Under the pieces are notes generated by a model, which was given only the letters and a program-made list of their open reading frames with translations, was not told the DNA's origin and ran no database searches. Source: an uncultured Flavobacteriales bacterium (GTDB taxonomy: Bacteria > Bacteroidota > Bacteroidia > Flavobacteriales_D > Sanyastnellaceae). Taken from it: DNA of 64,000 bases. Each line of letters starts with the position of its first letter. Position 1 is the stretch's first letter. The position numbers and the translations under genes are program-made. The stretch covers positions 111,387 to 175,386 of the forward strand of contig CALKGK010000036.1 in NCBI GenBank assembly GCA_938085105.1, given 5' to 3'. Positions 8,071-17,927 of this stretch are shown in pieces.

Positions 8071-8871
8071 TTATCGTTCGTTCGACAAGAAGATCTTTTT
8101 GCTTTGTCCCAAATGAGGAACCATTAAAAAGTAAACCCCATCGTTCATTTCTGAAAGGTCGATCACCTCATCCCCGGAGACAATGTCTCGCGAAAGCACT
8201 TTACTTCCATCCAAACCATAAATTTCCATCGTTCCCTCACTCAAGCCGTTCAAATAAACACGCTTTTCGTAGCTATACACATCACGCATAGAAGCATGAG
8301 CATCACTCACCCCAATGGTGGCAGGAGAAACGGACAAACTTGACCCGGCATAGCCGTCACCGCTGTTCGCACCATTTCCGTTCACAGCAACCGAACTCGC
8401 GTAGAAGGTCACGTCTCCTCCGTCAGCAGGGGCAATCCACTCGCTAACAAAGGTGTTTTCGGTGTATACTAAACTGTGCTCGATAATGTGTCTTCCGTTC
8501 ACATCCTCTAACTGAACTCCGGTTCCTGGGTTTTGGAATGTACCGGCATTCTCAAGATTATCGAGCAATGCGGTTGACTGAAAGCCGTAGCCATTTGGAG
8601 TACCGTTCGCCACGCTGATGACATATCTCACCTCATAGGTTTGTCCAGCAATGTATTCGCTTACGGCAGTGTTGGACAATGGGTCGATCAACTGAATTTC
8701 CAGAGTTGGGCTGTAGTTTTGAGCATTATGACAGCTCACTCCGCAATTTGCGGTTGAACCTGGCGCACCTGTTCGGTCTTGGTTTTGCTGTTCGGCAACC
8801 CCATTATCATACGAACTAAATACGAGTCCTAAAGCAAGGAGTAGTGCTATTGAAGTAAATGTTTTTTTCAT
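8071..8871 (-). CDS. Reeler / choice-of-anchor V type protein with T9SS sorting domain
   Basis: This 266-residue exported protein has a signal peptide (ALLLALGLVFSS), then the DRTGAPG and NCGVSCHN motif (CxxxCH) seen at the start of choice-of-anchor V proteins, and a Reelin-like beta-sandwich (YEVRYVISVANG ... YGFQSTALLDN ... HIIEHS ... VSEWIAPADGGDVTFYASSVAVNGNG). The final ~70 residues are a T9SS sorting domain (MEIYGLDGSKVLSRDI ... MNDGVYFLMV ... KKIFLS). The CxxxCH could bind heme in some relatives, but with only one motif this is uncertain. It is probably surface-exposed; its function is unknown. Confidence 0.78.
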   Translation of the reverse strand: MKKTFTSIALLLALGLVFSSYDNGVAEQQNQDRTGAPGSTANCGVSCHNAQNYSPTLEIQLIDPLSNTAVSEYIAGQTYEVRYVISVANGTPNGYGFQSTALLDNLENAGTFQNPGTGVQLEDVNGRHIIEHSLVYTENTFVSEWIAPADGGDVTFYASSVAVNGNGANSGDGYAGSSLSVSPATIGVSDAHASMRDVYSYEKRVYLNGLSEGTMEIYGLDGSKVLSRDIVSGDEVIDLSEMNDGVYFLMVPHLGQSKKIFLSNER

Positions 8872-8927
8872 CCGTGAAGGTTTTAATTAGGTGAATGATT
8901 GCATGTTTTTTCAGTACCAATACCATT

Positions 8928-8967
8928 CAAAAACAAAAGTCCCTCCCATTTGTTGGGAAGGACTTTT
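8928..8967 (-). terminator. Intrinsic terminator of acn
   Basis: A hairpin with a 14-bp stem and one mismatch (AAAAGTCCCTCCCA / TGGGAAGGACTTTT), loop 8949-8953, is followed on the minus strand by a T-rich run. It lies 22 bases beyond the acn stop codon. Confidence 0.85.
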
Positions 8968-8989
8968 GAAAATCTTGTACTCTTAAAGC

Positions 8990-11257
8990 TTAAGCGCCTT
9001 CTTGAAGTTTGATCAAGTTCAAGGCGGATCCTGCTCTGAACCACTCAATTTGCTGCGCATTATACGTGTGCGCCACTTCAAATTGATCCTTGCTTCCGTC
9101 AGCATGTACCAATTCTACCGTCAAGTTTTTACCTGGACTGAATTGAGCCAAGTCGATAAAGTTGATCGTATCGTCTTCTTGAATTTTATCGTAATCTGCT
9201 TCATTCACGAAGGTAGCACCCAACATCCCTTGCTTTTTCAAGTTCGTTTCGTGGATACGTGCAAAACTTTTCACGATAACTGCTCTCACTCCAAGGTGAC
9301 GCGGCTGCATTGCTGCGTGCTCACGGCTAGACCCTTCTCCGTAGTTACTATCTCCTACAACAACGGTAGGGACACCTTCTGCTTTGTATGCGCGTTGAAC
9401 AGCAGGAACTTCACCATACTCACCAGTAAGTTGGTTTTTCACATGGTTGGTTTCCATGTTGAAAGCGTTCACAGCACCAGTGAGGGTGTTGTTGGAAATG
9501 TTATCGAGGTGACCACGGTAACGCAACCAAGGACCCGCCATGGAAATGTGATCCGTTGTACATTTTCCATGTGCTTTAATGAGCAACTTGGCTCCCATAA
9601 GGTTCTCACCGTCCCAAGGGCTGAAAGGAGAAAGCAACTCCAAACGTTCGCTTCCATCTTTCACTTCAATGTTAATTCCGCTTCCGTCCTCAGCAGGTGC
9701 TAAGTATCCAGCATCTTCAACATCAAAACCTTTTGACGGAAGTTCAGATCCTTGTGGTTCGTCCAATTTCACTTGTTCACCATTTTCATTGGTGAGGGTA
9801 TCTGTCATTGGGTTGAAGCCCAAATTCCCAGAAATTGCAATTGCCGTTACCAACTCCGGTGAACCTACAAATGCGTGGGTATTCGGATTTCCATCTGCAC
9901 GTTTCGAGAAATTTCGGTTAAAAGAGTGAACGATGGTATTCTTCTCTTGCTTTTCCGCTCCTTCTCTTGCCCATTGCCCAATACATGGCCCACAAGCATT
10001 AGCGAATACATCTCCACCCATAGCTTCAAAAGTATCGATGAAACCGTCTCTCTCAACGGTAAATCTTACCAATTCTGAACCTGGAGTAATCGTGAATCGT
10101 GATTTTGATTTCAATTTTTTCGCGACAGCTTGCTTCGCGATGCTGGCGGAACGGCTAATGTCTTCGTAGCTCGAATTCGTACAAGAACCGATCAAACCTA
10201 CCTTAACATCCAAAGGCCATCCGTTTTCTTTGGCTTTTTCTGCCATTTGAGAAATGGGGGTCGCGATGTCTGGACTAAACGGTCCGTTCAAGTGAGGCTC
10301 CAACTCTGAGAGATTAATTTCAATCACTTGGTCGAAGTACTGCTCTGGGTTTGCGTAAACCTCATCATCTGCGGTGAGGTGTTCTTTGATTTGATCAGCC
10401 ATGGCTGCAACCTCCGCTCTACCAGTAGATTCGAGGTAACGCTTCATGCTATCATCATACCCAAAGGTTGAAGTGGTTGCACCAATTTCGGCCCCCATGT
10501 TGCAGATGGTCCCTTTTCCAGTACAAGAAAGCGACTTCGCTCCTTCACCAAAATACTCAACAATTGCTCCTGTTCCACCTTTTACGGTCAGGATTCCAGC
10601 TACTTTAAGAATAACATCTTTTGCGCTAGTCCAGCCGCTCATCTTACCGGTCAATTTAACACCGATCAATTTTGGGAATTTCAGCTCCCAAGCCATACCG
10701 GCCATGACGTCAACGGCATCAGCACCACCAACTCCAACGGCAACCATACCGAGTCCACCAGCATTCACGGTGTGAGAATCCGTACCAATCATCATTCCAC
10801 CTGGAAATGCATAATTCTCAAGAACTACTTGGTGAATGATCCCTGCTCCAGGCTTCCAGAATCCAATTCCATACTTGTTTGAAACAGATTCAAGAAAATT
10901 AAATACTTCGTTATTCTTATTGATGGATTCTTGAAGATCCTTACTTGCTCCAATTCTTGCTTGGATAAGGTGGTCACAGTGCACTGTCGAAGGAACAGCT
11001 GCTTTCTTTTTCCCTGCTTGCATGAACTGCAAAAGGGCCATTTGAGCCGTCGCATCTTGCATAGCTACACGGTCTGGAGCGAAGTCAACATAAGACTTCC
11101 CACGCTCGAAAGCCTGACCAGGTGCGCCATCCCAAAGGTGGCTATAAAGAATTTTTTCTGCTAGAGTTAACGGTTTTCCAACGGTCTCACGTGCTTTTGC
11201 AACGCGACCCGGGATGCGGTCGTACACCGCTTTGATCATATCAATATCAAATGCCAT
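8990..11257 (-). CDS. acn: Aconitate hydratase
   Basis: This 755-residue aconitase catalyses citrate/isocitrate interconversion in the TCA cycle in the cytoplasm. It is of the mitochondrial-type family: an early HCDHLIQA segment, then [21 protein letters not shown], and the 4Fe-4S cysteines in [10 protein letters not shown] and [11 protein letters not shown]. The C-terminal swivel domain has [20 protein letters not shown]. The length is normal for the family and no key residue is missing. Upstream on the minus strand there is a TAACTTCG box (11292-11299); a clear terminator follows the gene. Confidence 0.97.
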   Translation of the reverse strand: MAFDIDMIKAVYDRIPGRVAKARETVGKPLTLAEKILYSHLWDGAPGQAFERGKSYVDFAPDRVAMQDATAQMALLQFMQAGKKKAAVPSTVHCDHLIQARIGASKDLQESINKNNEVFNFLESVSNKYGIGFWKPGAGIIHQVVLENYAFPGGMMIGTDSHTVNAGGLGMVAVGVGGADAVDVMAGMAWELKFPKLIGVKLTGKMSGWTSAKDVILKVAGILTVKGGTGAIVEYFGEGAKSLSCTGKGTICNMGAEIGATTSTFGYDDSMKRYLESTGRAEVAAMADQIKEHLTADDEVYANPEQYFDQVIEINLSELEPHLNGPFSPDIATPISQMAEKAKENGWPLDVKVGLIGSCTNSSYEDISRSASIAKQAVAKKLKSKSRFTITPGSELVRFTVERDGFIDTFEAMGGDVFANACGPCIGQWAREGAEKQEKNTIVHSFNRNFSKRADGNPNTHAFVGSPELVTAIAISGNLGFNPMTDTLTNENGEQVKLDEPQGSELPSKGFDVEDAGYLAPAEDGSGINIEVKDGSERLELLSPFSPWDGENLMGAKLLIKAHGKCTTDHISMAGPWLRYRGHLDNISNNTLTGAVNAFNMETNHVKNQLTGEYGEVPAVQRAYKAEGVPTVVVGDSNYGEGSSREHAAMQPRHLGVRAVIVKSFARIHETNLKKQGMLGATFVNEADYDKIQEDDTINFIDLAQFSPGKNLTVELVHADGSKDQFEVAHTYNAQQIEWFRAGSALNLIKLQEGA

Positions 11258-11377
11258 ATAATTGTAGTAAAGTGAAGAACTTTGCGGGGCACGAAGTTAA
11301 CAAATCCACAGCATCTTGAAAAGCCCTAAGGGAGTTGATTTCACAAAAGTTAGCCAAAAGAAGACAAAGGCTTTCTT

Positions 11378-11385
11378 TACATTTG
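11378..11385 (+). promoter_or_regulatory. Candidate -7 box of ABC permease gene
   Basis: TACATTTG matches the Bacteroidota -7 consensus TANNTTTG. It lies only five bases before the ATG at 11391, which would give an almost leaderless mRNA. No TTG-type -33 element is seen at the usual distance. Confidence 0.4.
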
Positions 11386-11390
11386 GTGCG

Positions 11391-12629
11391 ATGTTCAATC
11401 AACAGTTCATAGAAAACGTAAAAGTATCACTTCGAGCGGTGCGAAGTCAATTCCTCAGAACGCTTCTTACGGTGATGATCATTGGTTTCGGAATCATGGC
11501 ACTTGTGGTAATGATTACCGCTACTGAAGTTCTTGAAGTGAAAATCGAACAAGAGTTTTCATCCCTTGGCACCAATTCCTTCACAATTAAGACCAAAACC
11601 GCCATGGGTGCCCGTTTTGGAAACCGAGAACGAGTGAGTCCGCCCATCACCTACCGCGAAGCGATGAACTTCAAACAAAACTACAATTTTGATGCTTTGG
11701 TAAGTGTTTCTGCCATGGGAACGGCGATGGGAACAGTGAAACACGAGAACAAGAAAACCGACCCCAACGTTCAAGTATTGGGAGTGGATGAAAACTACTG
11801 CACCATATCTGGATTCAACATTGAAGAGGGTAGAGATTTCAATAAACAAGATTTAAGTGCTGGGGTCAATTTTGTGATTATCGGAAAGGATGTCATCGCC
11901 AAAACCTTCGATGAAAATGTTGCCGCTTTGGGAGAGGTTATTAGCATCGGGAATTACAAATATCAAATCATTGGGATTTTGGAGAGTAAAGGTCAAGCCT
12001 TCGGAATGTCGTCTGACAACCAATGCTTTATCCCCGTTTCCAACCTCAAAAAGAACTTCGCTTCAGAATCAACTGCCTATCGGATTTCTGTGCAAGTGAA
12101 AGATGCTGCCGACCAAGACGCGGCTATCAACGAGGCGTATGCAGCGGGCAGAAGTGCTCGAGGAGACCGACCTGGTGATGATTCTAGCTTCTCCATTGAA
12201 CAAAGCAATCAATTGGTGGAAAGCATGAGCAGCGCCATTGGCGGAATTCAAATTGCAGCCACGGTGATTGGTCTGATTACCCTTCTTGGTGCGGGAATCG
12301 GCTTGATGAACATCATGCTCGTTAGCGTTACCGAGCGTACCCGGGAAATTGGAGTAAGAAAAGCGATTGGAGCAAGTTCAAAAGTGGTGAGAACTCAATT
12401 TTTAATTGAAGCGGTTGTAATTGGTCAGATTGGCGGCATCGTGGGCATCATCCTAGGAATACTGGTCGGGAACATCGTTGCCGTTTTCATGGACACCTCC
12501 TTTGTCATCCCTTGGTTATGGATTTTTATAGGGGTGATGATGTGCTTCACGGTGAGTCTGCTTTCAGGTTGGTATCCCGCTTGGAAAGCTTCAAAACTGA
12601 GTCCGATCGAATCGCTCCGACACGAGTAA
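11391..12629 (+). CDS. MacB/FtsX-type ABC transporter permease
   Basis: This 412-residue membrane protein has the layout of MacB-like permeases: an N-terminal transmembrane helix ([20 protein letters not shown]), a ~230-residue periplasmic domain, and three C-terminal helices. The characteristic loop [31 protein letters not shown] is present, as is the end [18 protein letters not shown] chose the ATG at 11391 because upstream codons lack family similarity and the next residues ([23 protein letters not shown]) are typical. The ATPase and membrane-fusion partners are not adjacent in the window, so substrate and partners are unknown. Confidence 0.88.
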   Translation: MFNQQFIENVKVSLRAVRSQFLRTLLTVMIIGFGIMALVVMITATEVLEVKIEQEFSSLGTNSFTIKTKTAMGARFGNRERVSPPITYREAMNFKQNYNFDALVSVSAMGTAMGTVKHENKKTDPNVQVLGVDENYCTISGFNIEEGRDFNKQDLSAGVNFVIIGKDVIAKTFDENVAALGEVISIGNYKYQIIGILESKGQAFGMSSDNQCFIPVSNLKKNFASESTAYRISVQVKDAADQDAAINEAYAAGRSARGDRPGDDSSFSIEQSNQLVESMSSAIGGIQIAATVIGLITLLGAGIGLMNIMLVSVTERTREIGVRKAIGASSKVVRTQFLIEAVVIGQIGGIVGIILGILVGNIVAVFMDTSFVIPWLWIFIGVMMCFTVSLLSGWYPAWKASKLSPIESLRHE

Positions 12630-12677
12630 AGTCACCCTTCAGCCAGAGAAAAACCGCTACACCATTATTTACCCCGT

Positions 12678-13964
12678 TTAATCTCTCAAGATCTGAATGC
12701 GTTCTTGACCGCCCTCCCAGAGGAGCAAGTACATTCCTTGTGGCAAATTTTGTAAATCAATCGACGTACTTTGGGCACTCATCCAAATTCGCTCCATCAA
12801 CTTGCCTTGAACAGAATAAACTGAAAGCCATTGCGCTTGGCCTGAGTAGTTCACTGAGACATCCCCATTGCTCGGGTTGGGGAAGAATTGAATTCCATTT
12901 GGATTGACCTCATCAAGACCAAGGGAGCAATCCGGACCTACTCCTGGGTTTTCCTGAAATTGTCCTGACACTACTGACCAATTGAACCATTCGCCTCCCG
13001 AATGTTCCGTCCAAGTATTGAGGTCAAACCATTCACTCCCATCGTCCGGACTGTTGAAGCGCAGCACTGACAAAGCCAAAGCATTGTAATTCCAAGTAAG
13101 GCCTTCTCCTTCTTCACAAAACTCAGGTAAACCAACGTCACAATTCGGGCGAACGAAATACACATAATCTTCGTAATTCGGGGCATCTCCCCAAACTCTT
13201 GCCTGACCATTCTCATCAATGCTCACCGCTGCGTATTCATCACAAGCGATACCCAAAGTAGGATTTCCAGTGTCCACATATTTCCGAGCTAAAAATGTTG
13301 CGTGCCGACCTCTTCGATCGGGGTCGTCATAATGCGTATCCGTCACCACATTGCTCAAAAAAGGAACCTGAAGAAAATCGTTATCTCCCAACTGCACCGT
13401 GTTGTGGAAAGGATTATTCAATACTACATCGGATTGAGCCGAACCGTTTTGGGCAGAAAAATAATTTCCGCACAAAACCGCCATTCCAGCGCTAATTCCT
13501 CCAACGGGGCCACCTTTCACGTTGATCAGATTGTTAATGGCATCTTCAACCGCCGTGCCTTGCCAATAACTTACATAATCGTATTGATCTCCACCCGCAA
13601 TCCAAATGGCTTCGGCATTCAAAAGTTGTTCAATCACATACGGATTTGTTGCTGCTGAAGCGGAATTAAAGCGGATCGTTTGCACACTATTCACCTCAAC
13701 TCCAAGGTCAGAGAATAAGTAGTCGTTGTACCCATCAGAACCGCTCGCTCTAATGACAACAACATCTCCCCCATTGGCTCTTTCTAAGAACCAGCGCATC
13801 GCATTGTCGTGCTCTCCAGCTCCTCCCATAAGGACAATTCCCGGTTGCGTTACAGTAGTTGTGTCACCTTCATCTCCCGTAAACCAAGAAGTATAGCTCT
13901 GCGCTGTAATGTTCAGTGTTAGGAATGAAAACAGAAGAAAAAATAAAGGTCGATGGTCTCTCAT
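12678..13964 (-). CDS. Cyanophycinase-like S51 peptidase with T9SS sorting domain
   Basis: This 428-residue exported protein has a signal peptide (LFFLLFSFLTLNITAQS). The S51 (cyanophycinase/dipeptidase E) domain shows GIVLMGGAGE, an IWIAGGDQYDYV block, the nucleophile GGISAGMAVL (Ser in GISAG), and VTDTHYDDPDRRGRH. A C-terminal T9SS sorting domain follows (FFPNPSNGDVSVNYSG ... GMYLLLW ... ERIQILRD). It is likely a secreted serine peptidase acting on peptides or cyanophycin-like polymers; the actual substrate cannot be told. Confidence 0.85.
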   Translation of the reverse strand: MRDHRPLFFLLFSFLTLNITAQSYTSWFTGDEGDTTTVTQPGIVLMGGAGEHDNAMRWFLERANGGDVVVIRASGSDGYNDYLFSDLGVEVNSVQTIRFNSASAATNPYVIEQLLNAEAIWIAGGDQYDYVSYWQGTAVEDAINNLINVKGGPVGGISAGMAVLCGNYFSAQNGSAQSDVVLNNPFHNTVQLGDNDFLQVPFLSNVVTDTHYDDPDRRGRHATFLARKYVDTGNPTLGIACDEYAAVSIDENGQARVWGDAPNYEDYVYFVRPNCDVGLPEFCEEGEGLTWNYNALALSVLRFNSPDDGSEWFDLNTWTEHSGGEWFNWSVVSGQFQENPGVGPDCSLGLDEVNPNGIQFFPNPSNGDVSVNYSGQAQWLSVYSVQGKLMERIWMSAQSTSIDLQNLPQGMYLLLWEGGQERIQILRD

Positions 13965-14079
13965 GTTTGGCGTCGTTTAGATGATGTCAATGCATCACAA
14001 AGGTGATGAAAAGCCAAAGATACAGCAAGTTGTGCATTCCTCCATTTCTGCCGATAAGGCATCTCAGCGCGCCTTCTTT

Positions 14080-14631
14080 TTAAGTCTTTCCGCCCTTTCT
14101 GCGAGAAAGAATCCTTGCCTTTTCTCTTGCCAACTCAAACACTACGTCCTCTTTCTGATTTAATTTATAGATGACTTGTCCGAGGGCAATGGCATCGGTT
14201 TGTTTTGGTGCTGAAACCTCGGGTAGATCTTTTCCAAGCTGTAAAAAATTCTCTTCGAAAGCCTCTTGGAGCTGAATCATTTGGTTGACTAGCGGAATCA
14301 ACACCTCTGGAAGCAAAGATGCCGAAACCTTCAACCTCAACTGCATCAGCTCATGGGAGTAGTGTTCCAGAAGGGTTTGAAAACTGAGGTATTCCCAAGT
14401 GAATGGTGCTCCTTCGTCAAAAACAGCAGGACTTAGCTCCAAAATCGCCTCTTGGGCTTTGAGCAATGAACGCAAACGCTCTCGTCGTCCGGCAAACAAA
14501 ACGGGGTGAATAGCTTGTCGGAGAAAAAAGTCTCTAAGTTCAAAAACCTTTTCTTCCACCTTATCCCTAACCTCTTCTTCATCACAAGGCAATTCAAGGT
14601 TAAGAAGGAGGGCTGCATTTTGTTTGTCCAT
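14080..14631 (-). CDS. Helical protein of unknown function
   Basis: This 183-residue, probably cytoplasmic protein is almost entirely predicted helix and rich in Leu, Glu and Arg (EEEVRDKVEEKVFELRDFF; QMIQLQEAFEENFLQL). There is no signal peptide or membrane segment. I recognise no family; the first 50 residues vaguely recall a J-domain-like fold but lack the HPD motif. It is transcribed divergently from the thioredoxin lipoprotein gene; a TAAGTTCG box lies at 14651-14658 on the minus strand, 19 bases upstream of the start. Confidence 0.7.
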   Translation of the reverse strand: MDKQNAALLLNLELPCDEEEVRDKVEEKVFELRDFFLRQAIHPVLFAGRRERLRSLLKAQEAILELSPAVFDEGAPFTWEYLSFQTLLEHYSHELMQLRLKVSASLLPEVLIPLVNQMIQLQEAFEENFLQLGKDLPEVSAPKQTDAIALGQVIYKLNQKEDVVFELAREKARILSRRKGGKT

Positions 14632-14727
14632 GATCTTCCAATTGGCTCTGCGAACTTAAGAAAATGTTAATGTCTCTGCCCCTTGGAGTCATTTGGTTAT
14701 ATTTGGGCTTCCCTAATAAAATGTACC

Positions 14728-16191
14728 ATGAATCAGTTTTTCTTATTGTTCGGCGCCCTCTTAACAATGGCAAGTTGTGGAAACGGTGAAAGCACGACCA
14801 AAGATCCTTCTAGCGAATTGAAAGCGGTTGAAAACATCACTCCGGCCGCTGAAAGCGAGATCAACGAAGCCCCCAATTATTTGGTGAATGGCATTACCCC
14901 AAAGAACTCTGGTGAGAAAAAAGGGAAAGTGCACGTTTTTGGAAACATCACGCAAGCAAAAACGGGTCAGAAAGTATATCTCTACGAAACACGAGGAAAG
15001 AACCACTACGCCATCGATAGTGTAAAAACCACCGGAACTTCATTTGATTTTCCATCACAAACATTGGCTTCTGGTTTTTATATGTTGGGATTGAATACCG
15101 ACCTCAACATGATGGCCTTCATCGTGAATCCAGATGAAAAAGACATTGAAATTAGCTTCAAATCAGGGAAATTAGAAAACGCACCAGTAGCACTGAACAG
15201 TCCTGAAAATGAAGCTTGGTTTGCCTACTTTAAAGAAGAAAAAACCTTCAACAATGCCATTACTAACCTGAGACGAAGTAGAAGTAAATCGTCATTTAAG
15301 GAGCGCATTGACCAACAAATTGCCGACAAAGAGCGAGAGCTTTTGGAGAGACAGCAATACTACATCGACAATAATCCCGACACCTATTTTGCCAAGTACT
15401 TGAGCTGGAAAGGTGGAGCGGACAAGTCGGACATCGGTAAATACTGGAGTGATGTAGATTTCAGCGACCCTTCACTCATCCGCGCAAATGCTATTCCAGA
15501 TCGTATTCAAGATTATATGCGAACCTTTGGTGGTCACGATGGAGGGAAGTTTTTCAACGCCATTGATGTACTGAAAGAACAGGCCGCGGCTGGCGACAAT
15601 CCAGATGTATTGGAATTTGTGCTTTACACCACTGCCGACGGTTTTTATCAATCGGGGTTGGAGGACATGACCTTTTACATCATTGACAATCATATTTTGG
15701 GAGAAGATTGTGGAATGGACCCCAGCGACATGCTTGAGGCCTTCATTAAAAATGTGAACGATCTTCAGATGGGGAATGTTCCACCGAACATTGTTTTGAC
15801 CGATGTGGAAGGAAAACCTCTTGTTCTTCACAACGAAGTTAAAAACAACAACTACACGCTCGTGATGTTCTGGGCTTCTTGGTGCCACAAGTGCGAGCAA
15901 GAAATCCCTGTTTTGAATCAATTTTACCCCGTTTACAATCCAAAAGGTTTTGAGGTGATCGCTGTATCTGTGGATCAAACGGAGCCTGCTTGGAAGTCTG
16001 CAATTGCAAGCAAACAAGTACCGGGAAGAAATGTGAGTCAACTTATGGGATGGAAATCTCCCGTAGCTCAAGAATACAAAATCACTTCTACTCCTGCTCT
16101 TTTCTTGTTGGACAAGGAGGGCAAGATTGTGCTCAAACCGAAGCGCATGTTTGAAGTGAACCGCTTCTTGCAAGAAAACCTTCCGGGTTGA
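14728..16191 (+). CDS. TlpA-like thioredoxin-fold lipoprotein
   Basis: The protein is 487 residues. The lipobox LTMASC-G near residue 16 indicates a lipoprotein; this fixes the start at 14728 rather than an upstream ATG without a signal. An N-terminal DUF4369-like beta domain (GKVHVFGNITQAKTGQKVYLY) and a helical middle part lead to a C-terminal TlpA/ResA-type thioredoxin domain with VMFWASWCHKCEQEIP (CxxC), a VIAVSVD strand and the cis-proline region TSTPALFLLDKEG. It should reduce or isomerise disulfides in the periplasm. The stop codon overlaps the TTG start of the next gene. Confidence 0.87.
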   Translation: MNQFFLLFGALLTMASCGNGESTTKDPSSELKAVENITPAAESEINEAPNYLVNGITPKNSGEKKGKVHVFGNITQAKTGQKVYLYETRGKNHYAIDSVKTTGTSFDFPSQTLASGFYMLGLNTDLNMMAFIVNPDEKDIEISFKSGKLENAPVALNSPENEAWFAYFKEEKTFNNAITNLRRSRSKSSFKERIDQQIADKERELLERQQYYIDNNPDTYFAKYLSWKGGADKSDIGKYWSDVDFSDPSLIRANAIPDRIQDYMRTFGGHDGGKFFNAIDVLKEQAAAGDNPDVLEFVLYTTADGFYQSGLEDMTFYIIDNHILGEDCGMDPSDMLEAFIKNVNDLQMGNVPPNIVLTDVEGKPLVLHNEVKNNNYTLVMFWASWCHKCEQEIPVLNQFYPVYNPKGFEVIAVSVDQTEPAWKSAIASKQVPGRNVSQLMGWKSPVAQEYKITSTPALFLLDKEGKIVLKPKRMFEVNRFLQENLPG

Positions 16192-16994
16192 GCAGTGTTC
16201 GGGTCCAAGGTCACCGCGGATGGAGAGCCAAATACCCAGAAAATTCGCTAATGAGTTTTGAGGCAGCAGCACAATTGCCCATTGCCGCTATTGAATTGGA
16301 CATTGTAGAAGCCGCTGATGGGCGTTTTGTGTTGGCTCATGACCCTTGGGTATTGGACGAGCAAGATCGGGTGAAGGGATTAAGGGCTCTATCGATTGAA
16401 GATTTAAAGGCCTTGCGTATTCCAGCGAGTTCTGAAATTGATTTTCCTGAACAAGAAAAGCACGATTGTCCTTACCTCCTTTTGGATGAATTGTTGGCAT
16501 TGTGGCCCGCTTCAGGACCAACGCTTAACATCGAAATTAAATCAAAAGCCATTTGGGAAGATCGTTATCAGAGCGATTTTTCGGTGCTGAGTGACCGACT
16601 CATTGAACAAGTGAATGCTTGCCACCTTAACGTTCATTTGCAAAGTTTCGATTGGAGGCTGGTTCAGCAACTCTACACACTCAGCGCTCATCCTGTGAGC
16701 TGGCTTTGTGAAACTCCCCGAGAATTGAATGATTTCCAGCAGAGCATTCCCTACCCTGGGCAGCACCTTCACGGACTTGGACTTCACTACTCTTTGGTGA
16801 ATGAAAACTTGGTAAAGTGGTGTGGATATGCTGGTTTAGACATGGCCGTTTGGACCGTGAACAGCATGGAGGTATTGGATGAAATGCTCGATTGCGGAGT
16901 CACAAATATTATAACAGACGAACCGCTAAAAGTGATTGAGCACTTGAAGTCCAAAGGCATTCGACCTGAAACCAATTTTTGGGAATCAGCTTAG
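16188..16994 (+). CDS. Glycerophosphodiester phosphodiesterase
   Basis: This 268-residue GDPD-family protein hydrolyses glycerophosphodiesters to glycerol-3-phosphate and an alcohol. Motifs are GHRGWRAKYPENSLMSF at the start, AIELDIVEAADGRFVLAHDP (metal-binding Glu, Asp and His), LNIEIKSK, and AVWTVNS with TNIITDEP at the end. There is no signal peptide, so it is probably cytoplasmic. The likely start is TTG at 16188, within a TTGA overlap with the upstream stop codon; no ATG or GTG lies in frame before the GHRG motif. The 3' end overlaps convergent ppx by nine bases. Confidence 0.9.
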   Translation: MSSVRVQGHRGWRAKYPENSLMSFEAAAQLPIAAIELDIVEAADGRFVLAHDPWVLDEQDRVKGLRALSIEDLKALRIPASSEIDFPEQEKHDCPYLLLDELLALWPASGPTLNIEIKSKAIWEDRYQSDFSVLSDRLIEQVNACHLNVHLQSFDWRLVQQLYTLSAHPVSWLCETPRELNDFQQSIPYPGQHLHGLGLHYSLVNENLVKWCGYAGLDMAVWTVNSMEVLDEMLDCGVTNIITDEPLKVIEHLKSKGIRPETNFWESA

Positions 16995-17876
16995 TGCAGC
17001 GAGGTGTTTTTGGTAGAGGTCAACCACGATTCCGTCCGAAAGCCCCACCTTCGGAACAATCATCTTCTTCACTCCTGCAAGTTCCATCACGCGGATGTAG
17101 ATTTCAGTAGCATGAGTGATAACATCTGCTCTATCTGGTTTTAATCGAAGTTGTGTAATCCTATCGGCCACATCATAACCCGAAATAAATTCGTGGATCT
17201 CTTTCATTTCTTTCATTGAAATGGGTTCCAACATTTTTCTCCGACTCATTTTGTACACTCGGTTGATGTTTCCACCAGTACCAATGGCAGTATACTTGTT
17301 GTCTTTACTGAGAATTTCCTCTTCAATCCACTTTTTTACTGCGCGCCACTCTGCTGGTTTTGTTTTGCCTTGAAGTGCTCGAACCGTTCCAAGTTTGAAG
17401 CTTTTAGACTTTACGCGAACACCATTTTTAATGATGGAAAGTTCTGTGCTCCCTCCTCCTACATCGATGTAGAGGTAGCTCTTTTTAGTGTCTATTTTAT
17501 GCTGATCGAAATTTCCGAAAATAAGATCGGCTTCCTCTTTTCCTGTAATGATTTCGATGGGGAGGTTTGCATCTTGGAGAATGTGTTTTACCACCTCTTC
17601 TCCGTTGCTTGCTTCTCGCATTGCAGAAGTAGCACAAGCTCGAAAACTCACCACTTCATGAACCTCCATGAGGTACCAAAAAGCCTTCATTGTAGTTGAA
17701 AGCTGCGCGACTTTTTTCTTTGAAATGAAGCCCTTACCAAAAGTATCTGCACCCAAACGTATGGGCACTCTCGTAAAAGATACCTTTTGAATGTGAGTTC
17801 CCGTTTTGTGCTGTATGACTTCTTCAACCAGAAGTCTAACGGCATTGGATCCGATGTCTATCGCTGCAAATTTCAA
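16986..17876 (-). CDS. ppx: Ppx/GppA-family exopolyphosphatase
   Basis: This 296-residue protein has the ASKHA-fold phosphatase motifs AAIDIGSNAVRLLVEEV at the N-terminus and YLYIDVGGGSTELSI in the middle, typical of the short Ppx/GppA proteins of Bacteroidota. It should release phosphate from the ends of polyphosphate or hydrolyse pppGpp. It lies 51 bases downstream of ppk1 on the same strand. The pair is therefore likely an operon controlling polyphosphate synthesis and breakdown. Confidence 0.9.
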   Translation of the reverse strand: MKFAAIDIGSNAVRLLVEEVIQHKTGTHIQKVSFTRVPIRLGADTFGKGFISKKKVAQLSTTMKAFWYLMEVHEVVSFRACATSAMREASNGEEVVKHILQDANLPIEIITGKEEADLIFGNFDQHKIDTKKSYLYIDVGGGSTELSIIKNGVRVKSKSFKLGTVRALQGKTKPAEWRAVKKWIEEEILSKDNKYTAIGTGGNINRVYKMSRRKMLEPISMKEMKEIHEFISGYDVADRITQLRLKPDRADVITHATEIYIRVMELAGVKKMIVPKVGLSDGIVVDLYQKHLAALS

Positions 17877-17927
17877 AGTGCTGTTTTGACGAAGATAGGA
17901 AAAGCCAGCAGCATTGAAAAAACGAGA

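Noticed and set aside
9002..9703. 233-codon open frame on the + strand
   Set aside because: It lies fully within acn on the opposite strand and has no recognisable domain.
15472..16272. 266-codon open frame on the minus strand
   Set aside because: It is antisense to the thioredoxin lipoprotein and glycerophosphodiesterase genes; composition is unlike a real protein.
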